64,000 nucleotides of DNA from Sciurus carolinensis (GCF_902686445.1 NC_062232.1:75905440-75969439); one strand, 5' to 3'; positions 23,411 to 34,585 are shown, counted from the first letter of the stretch. The notes: a model not told the origin generated them from the sequence alone. A program made the numbers and translations.

Positions 23411-24222
23411 TGCTGTAGCTTGAATGTGTCTCTCAATGCTTGTGTTAGAAATTTAATCCTTAATGCAACAGTGTTGGGAGGGAGGATCATTAAGAGGTGA
23501 TTAGGTATAAGGGCTTTGCAATTTTTAATGCTATTTTCATGGAACTGGATTAATTATTGTGGGACTGGGTTCTTGATATAAGGATGTACTGCATCCCCCA
23601 CCCCCTGTACTGTCCTTCTACCCTCCATCAGGAGGTGATACAACAAGAAATGTTTTAGACAGCTATTTTGCTGCTGTGATCAAATGACCCAACCAGAGCA
23701 ACTGTAAGGAGGAAAGGTTTATTTGAGGGCTCACAGTTTCAGAAGTCTCATTCCATAGAAGGCTGGCTCCATTCCTCGGGGTTCAATGTGAGGCTGAAGA
23801 TCATGTCAGGAGAGGGTGATGGAGGGAAGCCACTTACATCATGGTGATCAGGAAGCAGAGAGAGAGAGACTCCAGATACAAAATATACACCCCATAACCA
23901 CACCCCCAATGAACCACTCCCTCCAGTCACACCCTACCTGCATCCAGTTACCACTCAGTTAAGCCCATTAGGGATTAATTCACTGATTAGGTTTAGACTC
24001 TCAAAACCCAATCATTTCTCCTCTGAACCTTCTTACATTGTATCACACATGAGCTTTTGGGGGACACCTCACATCCAAACCATAACCAGAAGATTCTCAC
24101 AAAATGCAGTACCCTAGACAGTAAGGCTTCCTAGTCTGCAGAAATGGGAGAAAAAAATCTCTGTTCTTTATAAATTATCCAGTGTCCAATATTCTTTTAT
24201 AACAGCACGAAAAGAACTAACA
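23411..24222 (+). mobile_element. ERVL-MaLR LTR (MST-like), interrupted
   Basis: The left part runs from TGCTGTAGCTTGAATGTGTC to about 23650. The right part (24089-24222) carries the typical LTR end (CTGTTCTTTATAAATTATCC, 'CGAAAAGAACTAACA'). The two halves are split by another, reverse-oriented MaLR LTR at 23651-24088. Confidence 0.75.
23651..24088 (-). mobile_element. ERVL-MaLR LTR nested in another MaLR LTR
   Basis: The minus strand starts TGGTTATGGTTTGGATGTGA followed by GGTGTCCCCCAAAAGCT. The other end reads 'CTGAAACTGTGAGCCCTCAA' then 'CTTACAGTTGCTCTGGTTGG'. A very similar copy lies at 27887-28306. About 438 bp. Confidence 0.8.
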
Positions 24223-25377
24223 TATCATATATCTTATTAGAAGTTAGCATCCAGAATATTTAAAGAACTCCTACAACAACAACAAAAAAACACAAAAAAA
24301 CAAATTGTCTGATTTTAAAATGGACTTGAATAAACATTTTTCCCAACATGATATACAAATGGCCAAGAAGCAAATAAAAAGATGCTTTCAACATCACTAA
24401 TCACTAGGTAAATGCACATCAAAATCCCAATGCAATATCACCTCATACCTAATAGAATGTATCCTAACAACAACAACAATAAAAGAAAATAATAGATGTG
24501 GCAAAGATGTGGAGAATCTGGAACTCTTGTGAATTGTTTGTGGGGATGTAAAATGTTGCAGCCACTGTGGAAAACTACATGTAACTCATCAAGAGAAAAA
24601 AATAATGAAACTACCATAAAACTCAGCAGTCCTACATCTGGGTATATATACAAAAGACTTGAAAGTAGGATGTCAAAGAAATATTTGTACATCCATATTC
24701 ATAGCAGTCCTAGTTATAATGGCCAAGAGGTATAAGTAATCCAAGTATCTGTCAAGTGATGAATGAATAAATAAATGGTGGTATATACATGCAGTAGGAA
24801 TATTATATCACTGTATTATTCAGTCTTAAAAAAAGAAGAAAAATCTGTCACATGGTTTAGCTCTGAAGATATTATGCAAAGTAAGTTAGTCAGTCACAAA
24901 TATTGTATGATTCCACCTACATGAAGTTTCTAAATCAGTCTGATTTATAGGAAAAAAATGAAATAATAATTTCCTGGGGGTAGGACTAGAAGAAAATGGA
25001 GCATTGTTGAAAAAGTTCTAGAGATCCACAGTATGGCAATGTAAATGTACTTAAAACAACTGAACCGTAAACTTAAGAATAGTTCAGATGGTAAATGGTA
25101 TAAGTATTTTACAATTAAAAACTTAACACACTAATGATACATGAAGCCACTTGGTTGAATATCAAAAACCATGGCTCTACCTCAAAAACATTACTTTGAA
25201 TGAAATAAGTCTTATATAAGAAGCTCATCTATTCTAAATTGAAAAAACTTATAGGACTTAGAACATACTAGCACAAAACATAACATTTTGGTATATTGAG
25301 TATTTTTTGTTTCTGTTTTTTGATTGTTGGACTTAGAAAATTACTAAACTGTTTTTTGCATAACATAAATTTCATCT

Positions 25378-25466
25378 CTTTTTTTGTGGTGCTGGAGTTG
25401 AACTCAGGGCCTCTCACATGCCAGGTAAGTGCTCTACCACTAAGCTACACTGCTATTGCCTATCAT
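25378..25466 (-). mobile_element. ID SINE
   Basis: The reverse of a tRNA-Ala-derived ID element: 'GTGCTGGAGTTGAACTCAGG', 'TGCCAGGTAAGTGCTCTACC' and 'ACTAAGCTACA'. The B-box and A-box are recognisable but mutated. Confidence 0.8.
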
Positions 25467-25469
25467 TTA

Positions 25470-25755
25470 CTTTTTATTTTTAATGATTTTGTGGGTACAT
25501 TTTAATTGCATACAATAGTGGGATGTTTTTGATATATGTGTACATACACATAATGTAACTTGATCAATCTTATTCACTGGTATCTCTCTTATCACTTCCC
25601 TCTTCCCTATTCATGATTCTCTTTCACTACTCTACTGGTCTCCCCTCAATTATTATTTTTTAAATTAGTGCATTATAGTCATATAAAAGTAGAATTCATC
25701 ATGGTATATTTATAAACAAACATACTGTAATTTGGTATATTCTGTCCCCCCGTAT
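25470..25755 (-). mobile_element. LINE-1 3' UTR fragments, reverse
   Basis: Resembles the reverse of the LINE-1 3' UTR type seen at 61260-61345 (TTAGTGCATTATAGTCATAT here against the reverse of 'ACTATAATGCACCAATAAAA' there), with a pyrimidine-rich middle. Divergence makes the boundaries uncertain. Confidence 0.45.
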
Positions 25756-25956
25756 TCTAAGCTGATGGAAATTGAAATTTCTGCAGAAGCAAGCTCTCTG
25801 ATCTTCTCCCATTCATCCTCTCCTGAAAGCAGACCAATGAAGGTAGAATCTCCCCTGCTTCTTTTCCCCTGAAATAGGGCCATAGGATCCTTATTTCAGA
25901 GAGATCCTCCCTATGTCTGAGGAAATTAATGAAGACACAAGACAGGAATCTGAACA
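25756..25956. other. Unassigned 200-bp block at LINE-1 edge
   Basis: GC-richer than its flanks and not LINE-1-like. It abuts the 5' edge of the truncated LINE-1 at 25957. The minus strand has a 68-residue frame (25757-25963) of no recognised family. It could be LTR/ERV-derived or 5' sequence captured with the LINE-1. Confidence 0.35.
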
Positions 25957-27715
25957 ACACCAAAAAAACTTCTAGAACTAATAAATGAATTCAGCAAAGT
26001 AGCAGGATATAAAATCAATATCTATAAATCAAATTCATTCCTATACATCAATAATGAATCCACTGAAAGAGAAATGAAGAACACTACCCCATTCACAACC
26101 ACCTAAAAAATGAAATAAAATACTTGGGAATCAATCTAACAAAAGAGCTGAAAGACCTCTACAATGAAAACTACAGAACACTTAAAAAAAAAAAGAAACT
26201 GAAGAAGACCTTAGAAGATAGAAAGACCTCCCATGCTCCTGAATAAGCATAATTAATTTTGTCAAAATGGCCAAACTGTCAAAAGCATTATGCAAATTTA
26301 ATGCAATTCCTATTAGAATCCCAATGACATTTTTCATAGAACTAGAAAAAGCAATCATGAAATTCATTTGGAAAAATAAGAGACCCAGAAGAGTCAAAGA
26401 AATCCTTAGCAAGAAAAGAAGAAGGCATCTCAATACCAGACCTCAAACTATAATATAGAGCTATAGTAATAAAAGCAGCATGGTATTAGCACCAAAACAG
26501 ACATGTAGACCAATGGTAGAGAATAGAAGACACAGAGACAAAACCACATAAATACAGATATCTCATACTAGACAAAGGTGCCAAAAATATTCAGTGGAGA
26601 AAGATAGCTTACTCAATAAATGGTGCTAGGAAAAATGGAAAGCCACATGTGATAAAATGAAATTAAACCCTTATTCTCTCACCGTGAGTGAAACTCAACT
26701 CACTGTGGATCAGAAAAAGCATTAATCTATAGGATATATAAAGAACTCAAAAAAACTGAACAAGAAAAAAAAACAAATAACCCAATCAATAAATGGGCTA
26801 AAGAACTGAACAGACATTTGACAGAAGAAATACAATCGATCAACAAATATATGAAAATAATGTTCAAATCTCTAGCAATTAGAGAAATGCAAATCAAAAC
26901 TATTCTAAGATTTCATCTCACTCCAATCAGAATGGCAATTATCAAGAATACATGCAACAATAAATGTTGGTGAGGATGTGGGGAAAAAGGTACACTCATA
27001 CATTGCTGGTGGGATTGCAAATTGGTGCAATCATTAGGAAAAGCAGTGTGGAAATTCCTCAGAAAACTTGGAATGAAACCATCATTTGACTCAGTTATCC
27101 TCAATTTATACCCAAAGGACTTAAAATCAACATACTACAGTGACACAGCCACAAAAATGTTTATAGCAGCTCAATTCACAGTAGCTAAACTATGGAACCA
27201 ACATAGATGCCCTTCAACAGATGAATGGATAAAGAAAATGTAGAATATATATACGATGGAATATTACTCAACTTTAAAGAAGAATTAAATTATGGCATTT
27301 GCTGGTAAAAAGAATTGGAAAATATCATGCTAAGTGAAATAAGACAAACCAAAAATATCAAAGGCCAAATGCTTTCTGTAATATGCGGATGCTAATTCAC
27401 AATAAGCAGGGGGTCAGGGGAAGAAAAGATTTACTTTATATTAGGTAGAATGGAGTGAAGAGAAGGGAAGGGATATGGTGGTAAGAAGGATAGTAGAGTG
27501 AAACAGACATTATAACCTCATGTACAGGTATGACTACGTGACCAATGAGATCCTACAATATGTGTAATCAGAAAAGTGAGAGACTACACTCCATTTTTGT
27601 ATGATCTATCAAAATGTATAAATGCATTCTACTGTCATGTACAACTAATTAGAACAAATAAAATTTAAAAAATAAAAATTAAAAATAAAAAAATTTTAAA
27701 AAAAACTTTAAAAAA
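25957..27715 (+). mobile_element. 5'-truncated LINE-1 with internal deletion
   Basis: Begins in ORF2 downstream of the catalytic box ('CTTCTAGAACTAATAAATGA') and runs through the ORF2 C-terminus (open at 27022-27243, with the GMKPSFDSVI segment), the 3' UTR and a long A/T-rich tail. Compared with the copy at 3929-9967, about 260 bases are missing at 26712-26716, where 'GTGGATCAG' jumps to 'AAAAAGCATTAATC'. Several frameshifts; inactive. Confidence 0.85.
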
Positions 27716-27886
27716 AGAATCAACAAAAAATCCTTTCTAGTATTCCTCACAATTTATTACCATTCAATCATATCTTTTTGTCCTCCAATCATACTACTGC
27801 ATGACTGTCCATTAAAATTTATATTTTCCTGTTCCTTTTGGTCTTCACTTTAATGTCTCTCATGTCATGTAAAACTTGTTGTTTAA

Positions 27887-28306
27887 GTCAGCTTTTTGTT
27901 GTTGTGACTAAAAAACCCAACCAGAACAATTGTAGAGGAGGAAATTTTGGGGGGCTCACAGTTTCAGAGGTCTCAATTCATAGACAGCTGGCTCCATTCC
28001 TCAGAGCTTGAGGTGAGGCAGAACACGTGGAAGAATGTGACAGAGGGAAGCAGCTCACATACTATCAGAAGCAGAGAGACTGCACTCACCAGATACAAAA
28101 TATATATGCCAAAGGCACTCCCCCAATGCCCACCTCCTCCAGTCATACCCTATCTATCTTCAGTTACCATTCAGTTAATCCCTATCCAGGGGATTAATTC
28201 ACTGATTGAATTAAAGCTCTCATAACCCTATCATTTCTCCTCTAAATCTTCTTGCATTGTCTCACAAGTAAGCTTTTGGGGGACACCTCACATCCAAATC
28301 ATAGCA
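27887..28306 (-). mobile_element. ERVL-MaLR solo LTR
   Basis: The minus strand starts TGCTATGATTTGGATGTGAG and GTGTCCCCCAAAAGCTTAC. It is about 420 bp and similar to 23651-24088 along its whole length. TTTAA on the left and CTTAA on the right give a 4-of-5 target-site match. Confidence 0.8.
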
Positions 28307-30270
28307 CTTAACATAAATTTATATGCTTTTCTCTTGTTAATCTTTTGTTGTTGTTGTTGTTGTTGCAGTTGTTATAGAAGTCTCAAACACAAGCCTTGTG
28401 ATGGGTGACAAAAATATTTTACTTCTCTTCACCTACAAAAATAAAAAGCGTCTTTAGGATTAGGGGATAAAGGGCAATTGTTATGGGAAAGAAATGACTG
28501 GAAAGAACCTTAGAGAAATGTATGGGGTCATTGTAACTTTCTAGATCGTGATAGTGGTTAGTTTATGTAGACATTACATTTTGTCAAAATTCCTCTTAGG
28601 CACTATACTTCAAATGTGTGCATTTCACTATGCAAATTTTACCTAATAAAAGAGGACATAAAAATATTGAACTTTAGTAAATTATACATATTCTGTGGAG
28701 CAGTGTGTATTTATTGCTGCAGTTTAATATAGAATATTTTGTGGATGGATAGAGGAATGAATAGATGTTCAGATATGATAAAGCAAATACAGAAAAAATA
28801 TTAATAGGAGAGTTCAGGAGACCAGTTGTGTAGATACTCATTGTATGCTCCTTTGATTTTTTTGTATGCTTGAAATATTTGTTAATGAAATGTTGGAAAA
28901 ATTGTGACCATACCTTGAGGGCTACCTGTAGGTGCCTTATACAGGTCTCAACCACAGTACTTATGAAATGTTATGACTTTTAGTTGTTATATCTTGCTAA
29001 TTCTTCCACTCTACTGGAAATCCATTGAAGAATAATAATATGTCTATGGAGAGCAGGCTGTGTTCTGCTCTGAGTTATTCCAAGATATATAGAACAGCAG
29101 TTCTCTTGCTGTGCCTAAACTTTTGTTACTCCATTCTGTAAAGCAGTTGTTTGCCATAAACTATTCCTTCTTTAGTTTAAGGGCTGAGGTGGAATGACTC
29201 CACACCTTGTTTGTACAAGTTAACAACCACCATCTGCCTGAGACAACCATAAGATGTAAAATGATAAATAAATTAATCATGCTAATAAGAATTACCACTT
29301 GTAAACTCATCAAATTAATTAGAAGCACATGGATACACCAGCATATCAAACTCATAACAGAAAGATCAAGCCCACAAGCTTATTGAATACAGTGGATCAC
29401 CAAATGAAGCAACCCCCTTACTAGAGATCCTTTAAAAGAGGGGAACTCCAAGACTGGACACAGCAGAACCTTGACCCTGTCACCTGGTCACTTGTCACAA
29501 ACCTTGCCCAGGAAAATCACCAGACTGAAGAACCTCTGAACCCCCGAATCTCTATTCTCAGGCTTTAGCAGAGTGCAGTTTCTCCTGCCTATGATGACCA
29601 CGGAACTTCCACTTCAAGCTGATATCTCAAGCTATCACTTCACGCTGACAGTGTGAAACTGACATGGTCTGGACCTTGCCCTAGAATAAGTTCCCGTGCT
29701 TTGACAGCTCTGCACCCCAAAGAAGTTCTTCAGCTGGTTTATAATGTTATCTGACCACCTACAGTGACTGTTTGCATTCATATCTGCTCTCTGTCTTTGC
29801 TCTCAGGTTCAGCCTTCTGAACAACCTTCTGTGACTGCTTTAACCCTTTCTCAGTCTTTCTGTGACATGTCTATATTTATATGTATTATATATAATATAC
29901 ATATACATATTTGTGTAAAATGTTATGTGTGACTTAAGTGTAACAGATATTAGAAATTAAAATTAGAATAAAAAACTGTGTTTGCCAAGCTAATGACTAC
30001 CAGGCGATCCACAAGTATTCAATGAACTGCCATTGATGAAAGTGGTGTAATCTGTGAATTTACTGTTATTCAGTAAATTCTGACATTAAGCCACAAATAT
30101 GTTTTGTCTATGTTAATGACGTGGCATGTTCACTTCAGTGTCTTCTTTTTGTATTCCTGATGCCAAGCACACTATCACATATTTTTCAATTGTTGAAATA
30201 AGTATATCCTCAAGAGAAGTGATCTGTACCCTAACATGCACTCATTCAATTGAAAACATTACCTTGGTTC
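28307..30270. other. Unassigned sequence with a GC-richer block (29040-29880)
   Basis: A (GTT)n run lies at 28345-28365. The part from 29040 to 29880 is GC-richer and contains a TTTAAAAGAGGGG motif (29431-29443) that could be an LTR-type TATA box. No clear ends, poly(A) signal or coding potential were found. Confidence 0.3.
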
Positions 30271-30274
30271 CTAT

Positions 30275-30475
30275 AGCTGTCATTTCATGAGTACTTACTA
30301 CATGCCAAGCACCATGTTCCATACTGTATGCACACTACCTCACTTAAGTTTTAAAATAACTTATACTTTAGAAGTTATTATTTATATTTTAAGAGTAAAA
30401 TAACTGGAACTCTGAAGTTATATAATTTACCCAAGATCAGAGAACCAGTAAATGGTGAGGTTCAGATTTCACTGA
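30275..30475 (-). repeat. MIR SINE
   Basis: The reverse of a MIR: 'GAGTACTTACTACATGCCAA', 'AAGAGTAAAATAACTGGAAC' and 'CCCAAGATCAGAGAACCAGT'. Confidence 0.7.
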
Positions 30476-30691
30476 TAAGTAAATACAAAATCCATGTTCT
30501 GAGCCTCTTTAAACACCATAATATTGTTAGGCAGTAATTCATGTTTTCTGTTTTCATAGTGCACTGTGCTACAAACTGGAGAAGCCATGATAAATAAACA
30601 TACAAATAAATAAAGAAATAAAATAAAATAAAACCGGGCCATGAACAAAAAGGAAGACACACCACACACAACAACGCATAAAACCTTTCTT

Positions 30692-30786
30692 CATGGGCTG
30701 GGGGTGTAGCTCAGTGGTAAAGCACTTGCCTGGTATGTGTGAGACCTGGGTTCCATCCCCAGCACTGCCAAGAATATATAAATAAA
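30692..30786 (+). mobile_element. ID SINE with well-kept pol III boxes
   Basis: A tRNA-Ala-like body with an A box (TAGCTCAGTGG, 30707-30717), a B box (GGTTCCATCCC, 30749-30759) and an (ATAA)n tail. It is flanked by TAAAACCTTTCTT (30679-30691) and TAAAAACTTTCTT (30787-30799), a 13-bp target-site duplication with one mismatch. This is a retroposed copy, not a tRNA gene: there is no aminoacyl-stem pairing at the 3' side. Confidence 0.92.
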
Positions 30787-30854
30787 TAAAAACTTTCTTG
30801 AAAGCTTAAGGGAGGAGTCTAGGAAGAAATGAATCCTGTGTTCCCCTCACCTCC

Positions 30855-30859
30855 TAACA

Positions 30860-30892
<33 letters not shown>
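30855..30892. repeat. (CA)n microsatellite
   Basis: An AC/CA run with one ATAC interruption. Confidence 0.95.
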
Positions 30893-31299
30893 TTCATGTG
30901 AACCTTTCATCAGCTAGGAAAATCAAAGAAAAAAGAGCCTTTTCCCCTCTAGCTGTTTTGGAGCACTTGGAGCAAGCACTTGAGTGCATTCTTTTGTAAA
31001 TGATTGCTTTGCCTCAGGAGAGAGATTAATTGGTTTCCATGGTCAGCTACCTTTCTTAGAGAAAAATCTGTCAAGAACTGAGAATAGGGAAAGCAAAACC
31101 TTTTATGTGTGTCTTTTTTTAAGCAGTATTGAGTATTTTGGATGAAAATTCTGTGCACATATGTAAAAAACTTCTTATTCAGCTTATCCTTCACAAAAAA
31201 GGATTTCAAAATTGGAATCCTGGCTGTTACAATTTAGGGTCTCTAAAGGGATAGTATTCACTGATTATATTAACTTGTATCTTATGATAAATTATAATA

Positions 31300-31535
31300 A
31301 TTATAACACCTAGATTCATTGAGCATTTACTAGGGCCAGGACCTGTACTACAGGTTTATATGATTCAGTAATGTAATTTTCACAGTTTTATGAAGAAGGC
31401 ACTATTATTATTAATCCTATCTAACAAATGAAAATGTGTGATGTCAGTAAAGTAAATAGACTTTCCTAATATCACAGGGGAAGTGGTTGAGCCCACAGTC
31501 TACCCAGTTCTGAATGACTGTGGAGTCCATGTGTT
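31300..31535 (-). repeat. MIR SINE
   Basis: The reverse of a MIR: 'TTCATTGAGCATTTACTAGG', 'CCTATCTAACAAATGAAAAT' and 'ATATCACAGGGGAAGTGGTT', continuing to about 31535. Confidence 0.75.
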
Positions 31536-31566
31536 TAATTTTTCTACAATGCAAGAAATAAATTGA

Positions 31567-31776
31567 TGCTGGGTACAGTGGCACATGCCTGTAATTTCAT
31601 AGACTCAGGAAGCTGAGGCAGGAGGATCACAAGTTCAAAGTCAACCTTAGCAACTTAGCGAGGCACTAAGAAACTCAATGAGACTCTGTCTCTAAAAAAA
31701 TACAAAAATGGGCTGGGGATGTGGTTGAATGCCCCTGGGTTCAATACACAGTACCAAAAAAAAAAAAAAAAAAAAG
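31567..31776 (+). mobile_element. MEN / B1-dID composite SINE
   Basis: The B1-like left half (GCTGGGTACAGTGGCACATG) is joined to an ID-like right half (GGGCTGGGGATGTGGTTGAA) and a pure A tail of about 20 bases. AAGAAATAAATTGAT (31553-31566 region) and AAGAAATGAAATTGAT (31777-31792) form the target-site duplication. Confidence 0.9.
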
Positions 31777-32957
31777 AAGAAATGAAATTGATTGATTCAC
31801 TCCCATCCTACAAGAGAGAAGAAAGCAGAGAGTTATACTAGCAGAACATTCAAAAATAGCAAGCATATTTCTGATACTGTGCTATTATCCATAATATTTG
31901 AGAATTCTTATAATTCAAAAATAAAATGGCAATTAATTTAATAAAAAATTATCAAAGTATCTAAATAGGCATGTCTTCAAAAAATTCATAAATAAGCCCA
32001 TGAAAAGATGCTTAACATCATTAGTCATCATGGAAATTCAAATCAAAAGCAAAATGAGATATTACTTCACACTCTCTAGGATAGCTAGAATTAAGACAGA
32101 TAACAATAAATGTTAGGACAGATATGAAGAAATCGATCCCTCATTTATTGCTGACAGGATTGTAAAATGATGAAGTTACTTTGAAAAATGTTTGGTACTT
32201 CTTCAAAATGTTAAACATAATTTTGCTGTATGACACAGCATCTCTAAGGTATATATCTGAGAGGAAAAAAGGAATAATATATATACTCGAAAACTCACGA
32301 ATTTTCTTAGAATCATTTTTAATAATGGACAAAAAGTGAAAAATTCTTAGTGTCCATCAATTGATAAATGGATAAATAAGATATAGATATGTGGTATATG
32401 CATACAAAGGAATACTTTTTGGAGGTAAAAATAAATCCAAGTACTGATGCATGCTATAATATGGATTAAATTTGAAAACATTATGCCAACTTCAAGAAGC
32501 CAGTGATAAAGAGCCACATTTATATAACATTACTTAGAATGGGTAAGTCTATATATGACAGAGGTTGCTGGGTGATAACTAAGGGGTATGGAGCTCTTTT
32601 TGAGGTATTAAAACTTTCTAGGGATGTTGAACATTTTTTCATATATCTGTTGATTACTTGTACATCTTCTTCTGTGAAGTGTCTGTTCATTTCCTTAGCC
32701 CATTTGTTGATTGGATTATTTGTATTCTTCGTGTAGAGTTTTTTGAGTTCTTTATAGATTCTGGAAATTAGCGCTCTATCTGAGGTATGGTTGGAAAAGA
32801 TATTCTCCCACTCTGTAGGCTCTCTCTTCACATTTCTGATAGTTTCCTTTGCTGAGAGAAAGCTTTTTAGTTTGAATCTATCCCAGTTGTTGATTCTTGC
32901 TTTTATTTCTTGTGCTATGGGAGTCCTGTTAAGGAAGTCTGATCCTAAGCCAACAAG

Positions 32958-33518
32958 TTGAAGCTTTGTACCTACTTTTCAACATCCCTAGTAATAAGGG
33001 AAATGCAAATCAAAACTACCCTAAGATTTCATCTCACCCCAATTAGAATGGCGATTATCAAGAATACAAGCAACAATAGGTGTTGGCGAGGATGTGGTGA
33101 AAAAGGAACACTCATACATTGCTGGTGGGGTTGCAAATTAGTGCAGCCACTCTGGAAAGCAGTGTGGAGATTCCTCAGAAAGCTTGGAATGGAAACACCA
33201 TTTGACCCAGCTATCCCACTCCTTGGTCTATACCCAAAGGACTTAAAATCAGCATACTACAGAGATACAGCCACATCAATGTTCATTGCTGCTCAATTCA
33301 CCATAGCCAGATTGTGGAACCAACCTAGATGCCCTTCAGTTGATGAATGGATAAAGAAACTGTGGCATATTTATACAATGGAATATTACTCCGCAATGAA
33401 GAATGATAAAATTATGGCATTTGTAGGCAAATGGTCGAAATTGGAGAATATCATGCTAAGTGAGATAAGCCAATCTCAAAAAACTAAAGGACGAATGATC
33501 TCGCTGATAAGCGGATGA
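32958..33518 (+). pseudogene. LINE-1 ORF2 C-terminal fragment (open)
   Basis: A 186-residue frame covers the ORF2 C-terminal domain. The Cys-rich segment [18 protein letters not shown] follows [12 protein letters not shown], and '[20 protein letters not shown]' lies further on. Its first dozen or so residues come from the inversion junction, so the start is not natural. The absence of stops suggests recent insertion rather than function. It lacks the endonuclease and reverse transcriptase. Confidence 0.85.
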
Positions 33519-33540
33519 GGACATATAATGGGGGTGGGAG

Positions 33541-33586
33541 GGGTTAGCATTAGGTTTAGGGTTAGGTTTAGAGTTAGGCTAAGGAG
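33541..33586 (+). repeat. Telomere-like TTAGGG/TTAGGTTTAGG tract in LINE-1 3' UTR
   Basis: Degenerate GTTAGGG/GTTAGGTTTAG units follow the GGGGGTGGGAGGGG run of the 3' UTR. The same insert is seen at 43474-43515 and 52093-52122. Confidence 0.85.
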
Positions 33587-34374
33587 AGCGGTAAGAATGA
33601 AGGAAAGAAGGACTGTATAAAGGGAAAAGGGTGGGAGGGGTGGGGGGGAAGGGAAAAAAAAGAAACATCATTACCCTATGTAAACGTAAAAAAATAAATT
33701 AAAAAAAAATTCATTTAAAAAAAAAACTTTCTAAAATTAGATCTGGATGAGAGGTGCACAATTTCTTAAATATATTAAAAAGCACTAAATTGTACACTTT
33801 AAATGAGTTAATTTTATGGTATATAAAATGCATCTCAAAGTTGTAGAGGAAAAGAAAATTGACTATAAATGAAAAGCCTTGAAGGTTTCTGTACTTCTCA
33901 TTTTCATTGGTCAGTTAATCTTTAAATAAATTAGATCCGAGCTCAATTTTTTAAAAATCTCATACCGTCACACTTAGTCGGTTTGTCTTTTAAACTAATG
34001 GGCATTAACAAAGAGAATACTAAGATGCTAAGTTTTAGAGAAAACAAAAACTGTGGCTACAAAAATCATAATTGTTTATACATTGAAGAAATGTAAACAG
34101 GACACATCTTCAATTAAAGAAGTATATTTCAATTTATATTTAAATGCAGTTCACTGAAAATGAACAATATTTTAAAGTTATATCATAAAGAATGTATATA
34201 TACCCTTTGGGAATTATAGCCCTTAAATCCTTAAAACTTTTCCTGTAGGAAGGGTTTGTTATCTATATCTATGATGTACTACAACCCTAATTAAAATAGC
34301 CTTAGTAGAAGTTCTCCTCTTCCCCACCTCCTTTTATGCCTCCTAATTTTCCTCTTTTTTCTTCATAGTCATTG

Positions 34375-34585
34375 CCATTTATGGTGTGCTGTCTATGTGC
34401 CAAACACTATCCTAAGTGCTTTAACAACAGCATCTCTTCATCTCATTCTGCATCAGCTACATGAGGTATATACCATTAAAATCACCGTTTTATGGATAAC
34501 CAAGATTCACCTTCATTACCCAAGTTGACATAGCTAATAAGCAATGAAATTGAGAATTAATACCAGGCCAACTGACTTCAAAATA
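34375..34585 (-). repeat. MIR SINE
   Basis: The reverse of a MIR: 'GCTGTCTATGTGCCAAACAC', 'TCCTAAGTGCTTTAACAACA', 'GTTTTATGGATAACCAAGAT' and the following segment. Confidence 0.75.

Larger units (their letters stand above)
20821..25125 (+). mobile_element. Ancient LINE-1, broken into pieces by later insertions
   Basis: Collinear fragments of one old LINE-1 are seen. They are: the reverse transcriptase part (20821-21091), ending just before the FADD region; the continuation (21678-22426), whose catalytic box is decayed in 'TTTGTTCACAGATGGAATGA'; 22803-22885; 23371-23410 (GAGAAAATATTTGCAAACCA); and 24223-25125, which carries the ORF2 C-terminal part and 3' UTR ('AATGTACTTAAAACAACTGA'). Each gap is filled by a younger retroelement listed separately. 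No long frame survives. The layout resembles primate L1M-age elements. Confidence 0.75.
32621..33722. mobile_element. Young twin-primed LINE-1 (5' inversion)
   Basis: Bases 32621 to about 32968 are minus-strand ORF2 sequence. From about 32979 the next part of ORF2 runs on the plus strand to the 3' UTR and A-tail. The two arms meet in LINE-1 coordinates: the first ends (as its complement) and the second starts with TTCAACATCCCTAG, so only about 14 bases are used twice. AAAACTTTCTA flanks the whole unit (32610-32620 and 33723-33733). This is a textbook twin-priming product. Confidence 0.92.
31900..33845 (+). mobile_element. Ancient LINE-1 3' region, split by a young LINE-1
   Basis: The left part (31900-32609) follows ORF2 C-terminal landmarks in decayed form (CATGAAAAGATGCTTAACAT, 'GTCCATCAATTGATAAATGG'). 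The right part (33734-33845) carries the old 3' UTR (TGTACACTTTAAATGAGTTA). A twin-primed LINE-1 sits between them. Confidence 0.7.

Noticed and set aside
25757..25963. 68-codon minus-strand frame as a gene
   Set aside because: It is short and of no recognised family, in a block that is probably retroelement debris. The block is kept as a finding, not as a coding call.
30692..30786. tRNA gene
   Set aside because: A and B boxes are present but no cloverleaf closes, and there is an A-rich tail and a target-site duplication. It is an ID SINE.
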